This document shows positions 1 through 8,755 of a stretch of DNA of 64,000 nt, piece after piece. The notes under the pieces were generated by a model. It was not told where the DNA came from. It saw only the letters and a list, made by a program, of their open reading frames with translations, and did not search any database. The position numbers and the translations under genes are program-made. Each line of letters begins with the position of its first letter. Positions within the stretch are counted from its first letter, which is position 1. Source of the stretch: Chryseobacterium sp. Leaf405 (GTDB lineage: Bacteria > Bacteroidota > Bacteroidia > Flavobacteriales > Weeksellaceae); contig NZ_LMQN01000012.1 of NCBI RefSeq assembly GCF_001425355.1, positions 351,510 to 415,509 on the forward strand, given 5' to 3'.

Positions 1-180
<180 letters not shown>

Positions 181-333
181 TTACTTTTATTTAAGGTGCA
201 AATTACAAAATTTCGTGAAACTGTTAAAATAGAAACAAACAGTTGTTAGTTAAAGTTTTAATAAAAAAATGACTGTGTAAATTATTAAAAAACCACACAA
301 AATTGCATGTCTTAATATGGATAGAAATTTATA

Positions 334-1608
334 TTAATGTTTAAATCTCTCAAAAGCCTCTTTCTCAAGCATCTCTCTGTCATCAGGATGTGCAATACTA
401 ATCAGTTCCTGCGCTCTCTGGCGAAGATTTTTTCCGTATAAATAAACGCTGCCATATTCTGTAACCACCCAATGAATATGACCTCTCGTTGTTACAACTC
501 CCGCTCCCTGTTTAAGAAAAGGGACTATTCTAGAAACTCCTCTTTTCGTTCTTGACGTGATGGCGATAATCGGTTTTCCGTCTTCGCTTAAAGCGGCTCC
601 CCGCATAAAATCCATTTGTCCGCCGATTCCGCTGTATTGCATTGTTCCGATAGAATCTGCACAAACCTGTCCCGTAAGATCAATTTCAATGGCTGAATTT
701 ATCGCTACCATTTTTTTGTTTCTCATAATATTGATCGGGAAATTCACTGTACCTACATCATCAAAAGAAAACACCGTATTATCATCCACATAATCATACA
801 GTTTCCTTGTTCCGAAGCAGAAGCTTGTAATGGTTTTATTATCGTTGTAGCCTTTATATTTGTTATTGATAACATCATTTTGAATTAAATCAATCACACC
901 GTCGCTCAACATTTCAGTATGAACGCCTAAATCTTTATGATTTCCCAGACATTTTAAAACTGCATCGGGAATTGTACCGATTCCCATTTGAAGCGTTGAT
1001 CTGTCGTCAATCAATTCAGCCACATTTTTTCCCACTAACATTTCATCCGGTCCAACTTTGGCACCGTAATCTACAGTCGGAAGCTCTTCTTCATGCCATA
1101 CTAATTTATGAATTTTACTGATGTGAATCATCCCGTCGCCGTGTGTTCTCGGCATTAAAGGATTAACAATAGCAACAATAATTTTAGCGGTATCAACGGC
1201 TGCCCTTGCCACATCCACAGAAGTCCCCAATGTACAGAAACCATGTTTGTCAGGCGGAGAAACAGTGATTAAAGCCACATCTAAAGGCAAAATGTTTTTT
1301 CTGAATAAGATCGGAATTTCACTTAAAAAAACGGGAACAAAATCTCCTCTGTCAGAATTTACCGCATCACGTACAGGCTCTGAGACGAACAGAGAATTCA
1401 TGAAAAATTTATCTTTATATTCAGGTTTTGCAATTTCCACATTGCCCTGTTGGGTGATAGAAACCATTTCTACATTATCCAAGCGGTGAGATTGCCTCGC
1501 CAGTTCGTCGATCAGATAATTTGGAGTACATGCACTTCCGTGAAAGAAGACACGATTTCCGCTTTTGATGGTGTAAATTGCTTCTTCTGCACTTATATAA
1601 TTATACAT
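334..1608 (-). CDS. Acetyl-CoA hydrolase/transferase family (class II CoA-transferase)
   Basis: This 424-residue protein has the length and motifs of the 4-hydroxybutyrate/butyryl-CoA:acetate CoA-transferase and acetyl-CoA hydrolase family. Visible motifs are LQMGIGTIPDAVL near the middle, HTEMLSDG, and the glycine-rich YSGIGGQMDFMRGA towards the C-terminus. These enzymes move CoA between carboxylic acids through a glutamyl-CoA intermediate; a likely nucleophile is the Glu after IGTIP...HTE or one nearby, which I cannot fix by eye. It is cytoplasmic, with no signal peptide. It lies between hmgA and hpd on the same strand, but a terminator separates it from hmgA. The tyrosine pathway ends in fumarate and acetoacetate, so an acyl-CoA link is plausible; the exact substrate is not known. 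Confidence 0.8.
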   Translation of the reverse strand: MYNYISAEEAIYTIKSGNRVFFHGSACTPNYLIDELARQSHRLDNVEMVSITQQGNVEIAKPEYKDKFFMNSLFVSEPVRDAVNSDRGDFVPVFLSEIPILFRKNILPLDVALITVSPPDKHGFCTLGTSVDVARAAVDTAKIIVAIVNPLMPRTHGDGMIHISKIHKLVWHEEELPTVDYGAKVGPDEMLVGKNVAELIDDRSTLQMGIGTIPDAVLKCLGNHKDLGVHTEMLSDGVIDLIQNDVINNKYKGYNDNKTITSFCFGTRKLYDYVDDNTVFSFDDVGTVNFPINIMRNKKMVAINSAIEIDLTGQVCADSIGTMQYSGIGGQMDFMRGAALSEDGKPIIAITSRTKRGVSRIVPFLKQGAGVVTTRGHIHWVVTEYGSVYLYGKNLRQRAQELISIAHPDDREMLEKEAFERFKH

Positions 1609-1735
1609 AATTGAGATATTTTAAATTTACTTTTAATATCCTAAAGATAGCGCATATTGTTTTTATTTAGTCTATATTTTGGCCCACTTGTTAGAGATAT
1701 TTATCATGTTTTCAGTGAAATTTATGCAATAAAAA

Positions 1736-1762
1736 AAGGACCAAATTTTAAATTTAGTCCTT
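1736..1762 (-). terminator. Rho-independent terminator after hmgA
   Basis: On the minus strand the hairpin AAGGACTAAA / TTTGGTCCTT (one G-U wobble) is followed directly by a run of seven T. It lies 57 bases past the hmgA stop codon and separates hmgA from the CoA-transferase gene. Confidence 0.7.
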
Positions 1763-1818
1763 ACTGTTTTTATGATAAATTCAAAGCAAAAAGCCAGAAG
1801 CAAGTTGCCAAAGCCGTA

Positions 1819-3006
1819 TTATTCCTGTGAACGGTCTTCCAAACTATGATCTTCATTTTCCAGCCATGAAGTTTTGTATGACGGATCTTCCACTTTCATT
1901 GCTTCTTCTGTAATTTTCAACGGTCTGAAAGGATCTACCATCACCGCATATTCTTCAGTGAATTTTTTACCAATACTTCTTTCCATTGCTCCAGGATGTG
2001 GTCCGTGAACAATTCCTCCCGGATGAAGCGTAAAATCCATCAAATCGATATGATTACGGCTCATAAAATCACCTTCTGTGTAGAATAAAACCTCATCAGA
2101 ATCAATATTAGAGTGATTGTAAGGTGCCGGAATCGCCATCGGATGATAATCGTACATTCTTGCACAGAACGAACAAACCACGAAATTGTGTGCCTCAAAA
2201 GTCTGGTGAACCGGCGGCGGTTGGTGAATTCTTCCTGTTATCGGTTCAAAATTTTTGATATTAAATTTATAAGGATAAAAATATCCGTCCCAGCCTACAA
2301 CATCAAACGGATGCGTTGCGTAGATGAAATCGGTAATCTGATTTTCCTTTTTTACTTTAATTAAAAATTCTCCTTTTTCGTCTTTTGGTTCAACGAAAGT
2401 TGGCGGAATGATGTCTCTTTCGCAGAATGGTGAATGTTCCAATAACTGTCCGAATTCATTTCTGTATCTTTTTGGGGTGTAAATCGGGGAATGACTTTCA
2501 ACAACAAAAAAAACGGTATCGTCAGAATTTAATTCAACCTGATAGATTGTTCCTCTCGGAATAATTAAATAATCACCAACAGAAAAATTCAGATTTCCTA
2601 CGAAAGTTTTCAAAATTCCACTTCCGTTATGAACATACAGAAGTTCATCACATTCTGCATTTTTATAGAAATAATCCATCGATTTTCTTGGCTTCGACAA
2701 TCCCATTTTCAGGTCGTTGTTCACCATCAGAAACTTTCTGCTGTCCATAAAATCGTCTTCAGGAGTGACATTCATTCCTTTAAACATTCTTGGCGTTACA
2801 TTTTTATCAACGGCAATTTTCGGAGTTACATCTTTTGCTTCACCGATCGATTTGATTTGAGTAGGGCGGTGAATATGGTATAATAATGAAGAAATTCCGT
2901 GAAAACCTTCTGTTCCGAAAAGCTGTTCGTAGTAGAATTTATCTTCCGGAGACTTGAAAATCGTATGCCTTTTTTGTGGGATATTTCCCGACTGATGATA
3001 TCTCAT
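1819..3006 (-). CDS. hmgA: Homogentisate 1,2-dioxygenase
   Basis: The 395-residue protein opens the aromatic ring of homogentisate to maleylacetoacetate in tyrosine catabolism. It starts MRYHQSGNIPQKRHT, the usual N-terminus of bacterial homogentisate dioxygenases. The second half carries PAPYNHSNIDSDEVLFY and LHPGGIVHGPHPG, which supply the His and Glu ligands of the Fe(II) site. It is somewhat shorter than the roughly 430-445 residues of proteobacterial and human enzymes, as is usual for this Bacteroidota group. It is cytoplasmic. Its own terminator follows, so it is probably monocistronic, although hpd lies downstream on the same strand. Confidence 0.93.
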   Translation of the reverse strand: MRYHQSGNIPQKRHTIFKSPEDKFYYEQLFGTEGFHGISSLLYHIHRPTQIKSIGEAKDVTPKIAVDKNVTPRMFKGMNVTPEDDFMDSRKFLMVNNDLKMGLSKPRKSMDYFYKNAECDELLYVHNGSGILKTFVGNLNFSVGDYLIIPRGTIYQVELNSDDTVFFVVESHSPIYTPKRYRNEFGQLLEHSPFCERDIIPPTFVEPKDEKGEFLIKVKKENQITDFIYATHPFDVVGWDGYFYPYKFNIKNFEPITGRIHQPPPVHQTFEAHNFVVCSFCARMYDYHPMAIPAPYNHSNIDSDEVLFYTEGDFMSRNHIDLMDFTLHPGGIVHGPHPGAMERSIGKKFTEEYAVMVDPFRPLKITEEAMKVEDPSYKTSWLENEDHSLEDRSQE

Positions 3007-3080
3007 TTTACTTTTATATCTTGATTCTCAAATTTAATATTTTTTAATGAATTGAAATTTAAAAACAATTTTTATTTAAG

Positions 3081-3120
3081 TTTTGTCGTTCTAAAATTAA
3101 TTGTTAGTTTTGTCTAACAA
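3081..3120 (+). promoter_or_regulatory. Promoter with overlapping palindromic operator upstream of the TonB-dependent receptor
   Basis: TTTTG at 3081-3085 and TAGTTTTG at 3105-3112 are separated by exactly 19 bases, matching the Bacteroidota promoter consensus TTTG-N19-TAnnTTTG. A perfect 7-base inverted repeat, TTGTTAG (3101-3107) and CTAACAA (3114-3120) with a 6-base spacer, covers the -7 box. This is where a repressor would block initiation. The start codon follows 10 bases later. The half-site resembles metal-dependent DtxR/MntR-type boxes, but that is only a resemblance. Confidence 0.6.
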
Positions 3121-3130
3121 TTTTAATTTC

Positions 3131-5203
3131 ATGAAACGAATATTATTTTCTGTAGTTCTTTTATCATCATATTGTTTCTCGCAGGAATCAGATAGTTTGA
3201 CTTTTAATGATTCTAAAAAACCTGATTCTGCTAAAACTTTAAACAAAAAAGAAATCAAAACGAAAAATATTGATGATGTTGTGATTACAGGAACAATAAA
3301 GCCTATCAGCCGATCCAAAAGTCCTGTTGCGGTGGAAATTTACAGCCAGAAATATTTTCAGAAGAACCCGACACCTAATATTTTTGAAGCGATTGCGATG
3401 GTTAATGGTGTAAAACCTCAGCTGAATTGTTCGGTTTGCAATACGGGAGATATTCATATTAATGGATTAGAAGGACCTTACACCATGATTTTAATTGACG
3501 GGATGCCGATTGTCAGTTCTCTTTCCACTGTTTACGGATTAAGCGGAATTCCTAACAGTCTGGTTGATCGTATTGAAGTAGTGAAAGGTCCGGCTTCCTC
3601 GCTTTATGGTTCTGAAGCAATGGGTGGAGTGATTAATATTATTACAAAAAATGCTCTCACAGCACCTAAATTGAGTGTGGATGTGATGACGACAAGCTGG
3701 GCAGAAAATAATATTGATTTTTCAACGAAATTTAACTTGGGTAAAAATGTGGCTTCTTTATTAAGCTTAAATTATTTTAATTCAACCAAAAGATTTGACG
3801 AAAATAACGACAATTTCACCGATGCTGCTTTGCAAAACAGAATTTCAGTTTTTAATAAATGGAATTTCCAGCGAAAGGAAAACCGATTGGCAAGTTTTGC
3901 GCTGAGGTATTTGTATGAAGACCGTTTTGGAGGGGAAATGCAGTGGAATAAATCGTATCGCGGAAGTGATGAGGTGTATGGCGAAAATATTTATACAAAC
4001 AGAGTAGAGGCGTTTGGAGTGTATCAGTGGCCAATGAAAGAAAATATTGTCACACAGTTTTCTTATAATTTTCATGATCAAAATTCTTTCTACGGAAATA
4101 ATCCTTTTGTCGCAAGGCAAAAAGTAGCTTTTACGCAAACCTATTGGGATAAAAAACTGGGAAATCATGATTTGATTGTAGGAGCGACTTTTAAACGAAC
4201 TTTTTATGATGACAATACGGCCGGAACTTTATCGAGTGATGGCTTGATTAATGAACCGATGAAGTCTCCAATTTTAGGATTATTTATTCAGGATCAGTGG
4301 GAAATTAATGAAAAAAATACATTGTTATTAGGCTATAGATTTGATTACGATAAAATCCATCATGCAGTACACTCACCACGTTTTGCCTGGAAATTTTCAC
4401 CCAATCCTTATCATACTTTACGTTTCAATTTTGGAACGGGTTTCCGGGTTGTGAATTTATTTACGGAAGATCATGCTGCGTTGACGGGTTCTCGTGATGT
4501 TGTTATTAAATCAGATTTAAAACCTGAAAGATCTATCAACGGAAACTTAAATTATATCTCGAAAATTCCTGTCGGTGACAAACTGCTAAATCTTGATGCT
4601 TCTGCATTCTACACCTATTTCAGCAATAAAATTGTAGGCGATTTTGATACAGATCATCAGAAAATTATTTATGATAACCTTCAGGGATACGGAATTTCAA
4701 GAGGTGCTTCTTTAAATATAGATTACAGTTTCAGTTTTCCTTTAACCGTTAATTTAGGAGTGACTTATCTTGATGTTTACCAGAAATTTGATGGAAATAA
4801 TGAAAAATCGCAGCAGCTTCATGCTCCGAAATGGAGTGGAACGTATAATCTGACGTACAGATTCAGGAATAATGTAACGGTAGATTTCACAGGGCAATTT
4901 TACGGACCGATGCGGCTGCCAGTCTTACCGGATGATTACCGCCCGGAATATTCTCCGTTTTATAATTTAGCTAATATTCAGATTTCTAAGAGTTTTAAGT
5001 CCGGATTTGAAGTCTATGGCGGAATTAAAAATGTATTCAATTTTACTCCGAAAGATCCTTTAATGCGACCGTTTGACCCATTTGATAAAAATGTAAATGA
5101 TCCAGTCAATAATCCAAATCATTATACTTTTGATACAACTTACGGGTATGCTCCGATGCAGAAAATAAGAGGCTTTTTAGGAGTTAGATATACTTTGAAA
5201 TGA
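3131..5203 (+). CDS. TonB-dependent outer-membrane receptor
   Basis: The ATG at 3131 is preferred to the upstream in-frame codon at 3101 because it opens a clear signal peptide, MKRILFSVVLLSSYCFSQ, and because 3101 lies inside the promoter. The roughly 690-residue product has a plug domain (about residues 45-190, with ILIDGMPIVSS, DRIEVVKGPASSLYGSEAMGG and INIITK) and then a 22-strand-type barrel ending ...GVRYTLK. It lacks the N-terminal carboxypeptidase-D-like domain of SusC proteins, so it resembles metal, siderophore or vitamin receptors. The plug holds an unusual CSVC at about residue 100. The stop codon overlaps the start of a thioredoxin-like gene (ATGA), so the two are coexpressed. 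The substrate is not evident. Confidence 0.9.
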   Translation: MKRILFSVVLLSSYCFSQESDSLTFNDSKKPDSAKTLNKKEIKTKNIDDVVITGTIKPISRSKSPVAVEIYSQKYFQKNPTPNIFEAIAMVNGVKPQLNCSVCNTGDIHINGLEGPYTMILIDGMPIVSSLSTVYGLSGIPNSLVDRIEVVKGPASSLYGSEAMGGVINIITKNALTAPKLSVDVMTTSWAENNIDFSTKFNLGKNVASLLSLNYFNSTKRFDENNDNFTDAALQNRISVFNKWNFQRKENRLASFALRYLYEDRFGGEMQWNKSYRGSDEVYGENIYTNRVEAFGVYQWPMKENIVTQFSYNFHDQNSFYGNNPFVARQKVAFTQTYWDKKLGNHDLIVGATFKRTFYDDNTAGTLSSDGLINEPMKSPILGLFIQDQWEINEKNTLLLGYRFDYDKIHHAVHSPRFAWKFSPNPYHTLRFNFGTGFRVVNLFTEDHAALTGSRDVVIKSDLKPERSINGNLNYISKIPVGDKLLNLDASAFYTYFSNKIVGDFDTDHQKIIYDNLQGYGISRGASLNIDYSFSFPLTVNLGVTYLDVYQKFDGNNEKSQQLHAPKWSGTYNLTYRFRNNVTVDFTGQFYGPMRLPVLPDDYRPEYSPFYNLANIQISKSFKSGFEVYGGIKNVFNFTPKDPLMRPFDPFDKNVNDPVNNPNHYTFDTTYGYAPMQKIRGFLGVRYTLK

Positions 5204-5667
5204 AAAAAAATATCATAATTTTATTTTTAATGTTAGTGCCTTGTTTTTGTCTTTCACAGATGAAAACAGGCACTTTTTCGGATTTGGAAATTCGGCAGAA
5301 AGAAAATCCAAAACCGATTATTATTCATATTTATACCGATTGGTGTTCTGTCTGCAGGATTGAATCTTTCAATTTGAATAAAGACAAAGATTTAGTTAAA
5401 ACAATCAATGAAAATTTTTACTTCATCCGTTTTGAAGCGGAAAAAACAAAAGATAAAATCAATTTTCAGGGACAGGAATTTAAATATTTACCCAACGGAA
5501 ATTCAGGAATTCATGAGCTGGTTTTGGCTTTGTCTAAAAATAAAACTCAGCCTGCGTATCCGGTGTGGATTATTTTAGATAAGAATCAGAATTTGGTTGA
5601 ATATCATGAGGGATTGTTTAAACCGGAGGATATGAAGAAGAAATTAAAGGAGATTTTTAGTCTTTAA
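5200..5667 (+). CDS. Exported thioredoxin-like protein
   Basis: This 155-residue protein has a signal peptide (MKKNIIILFLMLVPCFCLSQ) and a thioredoxin fold with the active-site motif YTDWCSVCR at about residues 46-54. The cis-Pro region is probably QPAYPVWII. It should act as a periplasmic disulfide reductase or oxidase. The start codon overlaps the stop codon of the TonB-dependent receptor. Both proteins carry the four residues CSVC, the receptor in its plug. The family is close to the thioredoxin_7/DUF255-like exported thioredoxins. No terminator is evident behind it. Confidence 0.85.
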   Translation: MKKNIIILFLMLVPCFCLSQMKTGTFSDLEIRQKENPKPIIIHIYTDWCSVCRIESFNLNKDKDLVKTINENFYFIRFEAEKTKDKINFQGQEFKYLPNGNSGIHELVLALSKNKTQPAYPVWIILDKNQNLVEYHEGLFKPEDMKKKLKEIFSL

Positions 5668-5764
5668 TATGAGTTTGTCATTCCATAGAAAGCTAAGCCT
5701 CGCAAAGAAAGTTTGCATGGATTCCTACAGCATGATAAACTATTGGTTGGAAAGAGGAAAAATT

Positions 5765-6130
5765 TTATTTCAAAAGTACTGCAACAATCCCCAAAATTGC
5801 CGGTAAAGCCTGTACAAAAAATATTTTTTTCGTTGCAGAAATTGCACCATATATTCCGGCTACGGCGACACATCCCAGAAAAAACAAAGCAATATTGGTC
5901 TGCCATTTCGGATCTTCAATCAAAAAGGACCAGATTAATCCGGCAGCGAGAAAACCGTTGTATAATCCCTGATTGGCGGCTAAACCTTTGGTTGGTTTAA
6001 ACATTTCGGCAGGAAGTGCAGCTTTGAAAACTTCTTTTCCTTTGGTTTCCCACGCAAACATTTCCATCCAAAGAATGTAGATGTGTTCGATGGCGACGAT
6101 GGCGATTAAAATTTTGGCTACAATTTCCAT
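5765..6130 (-). CDS. DUF1304 family integral membrane protein
   Basis: This 121-residue hydrophobic protein has about four membrane helices. It starts MEIVAKILIAIVAIEHIYILWMEM and contains KGLAANQGLYNGFLAAGL, the conserved NQG(L/F)YNGFLA motif of DUF1304 proteins. The function of the family is unknown. It diverges from a Crp/Fnr-type regulator with 66 bases between the start codons, so the regulator may control it. Confidence 0.85.
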   Translation of the reverse strand: MEIVAKILIAIVAIEHIYILWMEMFAWETKGKEVFKAALPAEMFKPTKGLAANQGLYNGFLAAGLIWSFLIEDPKWQTNIALFFLGCVAVAGIYGAISATKKIFFVQALPAILGIVAVLLK

Positions 6131-6147
6131 GATTTACTGTTTTGTGA

Positions 6148-6178
6148 TTGTAAAACTAAAAAAATAAAGTTAAGTTTG
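6148..6178 (+). promoter_or_regulatory. Promoter of the Crp/Fnr-type regulator
   Basis: TTG at 6148-6150 and TAAGTTTG at 6171-6178 are 20 bases apart, close to the Bacteroidota consensus. The ATG at 6197 follows 18 bases later, leaving a very short leader. The more upstream in-frame TTG at 6176 lies inside the -7 box and cannot be the start. Confidence 0.5.
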
Positions 6179-6196
6179 GTCATACAATTTTCAAAA

Positions 6197-6769
6197 ATGG
6201 AAACTTTCAAGGCGCATTTGGATAAATTTATTACTGTTAATGATGAGGAATTTACTTCTATATCTTCCTTTTTTAATGTTTTGGAAGTGAAGAAAAAGCA
6301 GAATCTCACGTTGAGCGGTGATATTTGTAAATATATGTATTTTGTGCAGAAAGGCTGTCTGAGAAAGTTTTTTATTAATGAAAAAGGAGTCGAACAAACC
6401 ACTGAATTTGCCATTGAAAACTGGTGGATCACCGATACTTTTGCGTTTGAGAGACAGGCAAAATCCGGTTTTACGATTCAGTCTGTAGAGCGGTCTGTGG
6501 TTTTGGTTATTAATCTTCAGGCGCAGGAAGAATTATTGAAAAAGCATCCTATAATGGAAAGATATTTCAGAATGGTTTATCAGCGCGCTTATGCAGCGGC
6601 AGAACGCAGAATCCGTTATCTGTATGAGATGAGCAGGGAAGAACTGTATGTGCATTTCAGTACGCAGTATCCTTGGTTTATTCAGAGAATTCCACAATAT
6701 TTAATTGCATCTTTTTTGGGTTTCACTCCGGAATATTTAAGTGAAATAAGGGCGAAATTACGTTCTTAA
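6197..6769 (+). CDS. Crp/Fnr family transcriptional regulator
   Basis: This roughly 190-residue regulator begins METFKAHLDKFI. Residues about 20-120 form a cyclic-nucleotide-binding-like beta-roll (KKKQNLTLSGDICKYMYFVQKG, shown here in two overlapping motif parts KKKQNLTLSGDI and YMYFVQKGCLRKFF). A C-terminal winged-helix segment has YLIASFLGFTPEYLSEIR as its recognition region. The Cys cluster of FNR is absent, so it does not look like an iron-sulfur oxygen sensor. It diverges from DUF1304 and is followed 65 bases later by a carboxymuconolactone decarboxylase-like gene, both plausible targets. Confidence 0.85.
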   Translation: METFKAHLDKFITVNDEEFTSISSFFNVLEVKKKQNLTLSGDICKYMYFVQKGCLRKFFINEKGVEQTTEFAIENWWITDTFAFERQAKSGFTIQSVERSVVLVINLQAQEELLKKHPIMERYFRMVYQRAYAAAERRIRYLYEMSREELYVHFSTQYPWFIQRIPQYLIASFLGFTPEYLSEIRAKLRS

Positions 6770-6834
6770 ACCAGTTTAAGATTTTTGATGTTTTAATCAT
6801 TGACCTTTGTATCAGAAATTTAAAACAAAATAAT

Positions 6835-7278
6835 ATGAGTACAAGAGTAAACATCGCAACTACAGATTCAGCAGCTTACAAAGCAATGATGGGATTGGAA
6901 GGATATCTTCAAAATATTTCTTTGAATCACATTCAGAAAGAATTAATAAAAACCAGAGCTTCGCAGATCAACGGATGTGCATTCTGTCTGGATATGCACA
7001 CAAAAGATGCTATGAAATACGGTGAAACTCCGCAAAGAATTTTCCTCCTGAATGCATGGAGAGAAGCAAAAGAATTATATACTGAAGAAGAGCAGGTGCT
7101 TTTGGAAATGACCGAGGAAATTACCTTAATCAGTCAGAAAGGGTTAACAGAAGAGACTTACTACAAAGCCAAACAGGTTTTTGATGAAGCTCAGATTGCA
7201 CAAATTATCATGGCGATTGTTACCATTAATGCATGGAACAGAATTGCTATTGCCACACATATGCCGATTGGAAAATAA
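6835..7278 (+). CDS. Carboxymuconolactone decarboxylase family protein (AhpD-like)
   Basis: This 147-residue helical protein carries the CxxC-x3-H signature INGCAFCLDMHTKDA at about residues 45-60. That is typical of AhpD-like alkylhydroperoxidase-type members of the carboxymuconolactone decarboxylase family, which use the cysteine pair in thiol redox chemistry. A second conserved stretch, IVTINAWNRIAIATHM, closes the protein. It is cytoplasmic. A Crp/Fnr-type regulator lies upstream and a strong bidirectional terminator downstream. A role in peroxide or electrophile defence is inferred from the family. Confidence 0.88.
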   Translation: MSTRVNIATTDSAAYKAMMGLEGYLQNISLNHIQKELIKTRASQINGCAFCLDMHTKDAMKYGETPQRIFLLNAWREAKELYTEEEQVLLEMTEEITLISQKGLTEETYYKAKQVFDEAQIAQIIMAIVTINAWNRIAIATHMPIGK

Positions 7279-7308
7279 TTTTCCTGAATATTTTAAGTTA
7301 TTTACAAA

Positions 7309-7339
7309 AAAACGCTTCTCTACCTTTGAGAAGCGTTTT
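7309..7339. terminator. Bidirectional Rho-independent terminator
   Basis: A perfect 12-base stem, AAAACGCTTCTC (7309-7320) and GAGAAGCGTTTT (7328-7339), has a 7-base loop and A/T runs on both sides. It separates two convergent genes and can stop transcription from either. Confidence 0.85.
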
Positions 7340-7341
7340 CA

Positions 7342-7851
7342 TTATAGTTTACAGTTCAATTGCAAAACATTTGCATTTAAGGGCTGTTCAATTTTCCGTT
7401 CCAATTTCTGATCATTTACTGTTACATAAATTTCCATTGAGCCTGTTCCGACGTGCAAGGATAGAATATGTCCACCGTAAGCATTGAATTTATCATCAGT
7501 TGCAACACCATGAACGTGAATAGATGGACCTTTTTCATTCCAGGCAATCGATCCGGTGAGGCTTCCCATTTCTACTTTTTTAAATGTTTTTGGATTAAAT
7601 TTCTTTGAATTGAAATCATAAAACCCAAAAGTAACATCAGATGCAAAACCAATTCCGGAAAAACTTGCTGAAGGAATGTTTTCCGTTTTTGCTAAATTTT
7701 CAATATTGGCAATCACGTCATCACCTTGCCGAAGAACCATTAGAAAACCTGTGGGAGTTTTATTGTAGCGGCAGATTTCTTTTTGCTGCGCAATTATATC
7801 ATTTATAAATAGAATAGTTAAAATGATGATTACTTTGTTTACTATTTTCAT
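7342..7851 (-). CDS. Exported PPC/DUF296 domain protein
   Basis: This 169-residue protein begins with a signal peptide (MKIVNKVIIILTILFINDIIAQ). A single PPC/DUF296 domain follows: FLMVLRQGDDVIANIENLA, then ASFSGIGFASDVTFGFYD, then SIHVHGVATDD and AYGGHILSLHVGTG. The His residues of HVHG and GGH are the conserved, probably metal-binding, positions of the family. DUF296 is best known as the AT-hook-associated PPC domain of plants and as cytoplasmic bacterial proteins, so an exported copy is less usual. It follows a DJ-1-like gene by 46 bases on the same strand, which suggests cotranscription. Function unknown. Confidence 0.82.
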   Translation of the reverse strand: MKIVNKVIIILTILFINDIIAQQKEICRYNKTPTGFLMVLRQGDDVIANIENLAKTENIPSASFSGIGFASDVTFGFYDFNSKKFNPKTFKKVEMGSLTGSIAWNEKGPSIHVHGVATDDKFNAYGGHILSLHVGTGSMEIYVTVNDQKLERKIEQPLNANVLQLNCKL

Positions 7852-7897
7852 AATCAGTTGGTTTAAATTGGTAATGAAACTTTTACACCAAAAATGA

Positions 7898-8650
7898 CTA
7901 ATTTTTCAACTCTTTTAAGATAGCTTCACCGACACTTTTCGCAGACTGAGGATTTTGCCCTGTAATCACTCTTTGATCAGTCACTACATGATTCTGCCAA
8001 AGTCCGGATTTTTCAAATTTTGCTCCTCTTTCTTTCAATTTATCTTCCAGAAGAAAAGGCACAACATTCGTTAATTTTACTTCAGCTTCTTCTTCATTGG
8101 TGAAAGCATTGATTTTTTTGCCGTCAACCAAATATTTTCCATTATTTAATTTGATATTCACAAGACCTGCAGGCCCGTGGCAAACTGCGGCAACAATTCC
8201 TCCGTTTTCATAGATTTTTGATGCAATTGCAGAAAGTTCTGTATGATCTGCAAAATCCCACATTGCGCCGTGACCGCCTGCATAAAATATCGTAGAATAA
8301 TCGCCTGGATTAATTTCTGATGGTTTTAAAGAATGATCAATTTTATTTTTATATTCTTTATTTTCCCAAAATTCTCTGTTTACAGGATCTTTCAAATCAA
8401 ATCCGTCAACGGGGGGAGTTCCTCCTTTCGGACTTACAAAATCAATTTCATAACCGGCTTTGTGAAGAACTTCCCAAGGATGAGAAACTTCACCCAAATA
8501 ATATCCCGTATTTTCTCCAGTATTTCCTTTTTTGTCGTGACTGGTAACGACAAACAGAATTTTCTTTTTCATATTTTTTAAGTTTTTCGTTTGTGCCTGA
8601 ACGAATCCTATTGTGAAAAGAGCTAAGATTAATAATGCTAATTTTTTCAT
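7898..8650 (-). CDS. DJ-1/PfpI family protein with signal peptide
   Basis: This 250-residue class I glutamine-amidotransferase-like protein has the nucleophile elbow AAVCHGPAGL (Cys at about residue 156), an upstream acidic residue in YLGEVSHPWEV, and the binding loop YAGGHGAMWDF. This pattern matches the Hsp31/DJ-1 group linked to glyoxal detoxification, chaperone or deglycase activities. The first 19 residues, MKKLALLILALFTIGFVQA, are a signal peptide. A second Met at about residue 27 (MKKKILFVVTS) would give a cytoplasmic form; I kept the longer start. It lies in a run of redox and detoxification genes. Confidence 0.87.
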   Translation of the reverse strand: MKKLALLILALFTIGFVQAQTKNLKNMKKKILFVVTSHDKKGNTGENTGYYLGEVSHPWEVLHKAGYEIDFVSPKGGTPPVDGFDLKDPVNREFWENKEYKNKIDHSLKPSEINPGDYSTIFYAGGHGAMWDFADHTELSAIASKIYENGGIVAAVCHGPAGLVNIKLNNGKYLVDGKKINAFTNEEEAEVKLTNVVPFLLEDKLKERGAKFEKSGLWQNHVVTDQRVITGQNPQSAKSVGEAILKELKN

Positions 8651-8755
8651 AGTGAAATATTTTAACCATTAGGTTTCTTTTAATGAGTTAAGATGATTAA
8701 GTTTCTGTTACTTTATTGAATCCTAACTGTTAAATTTTACGTAATGATTTAATTT

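Noticed and set aside
3097..3318. A minus-strand frame overlapping the TonB-receptor promoter and signal peptide.
   Set aside because: It would overlap a well-supported gene and its promoter, and has no family match or promoter of its own.
5713..6000. A plus-strand frame antisense to the DUF1304 gene.
   Set aside because: The opposite strand encodes a recognisable family; this frame has no conserved motif.
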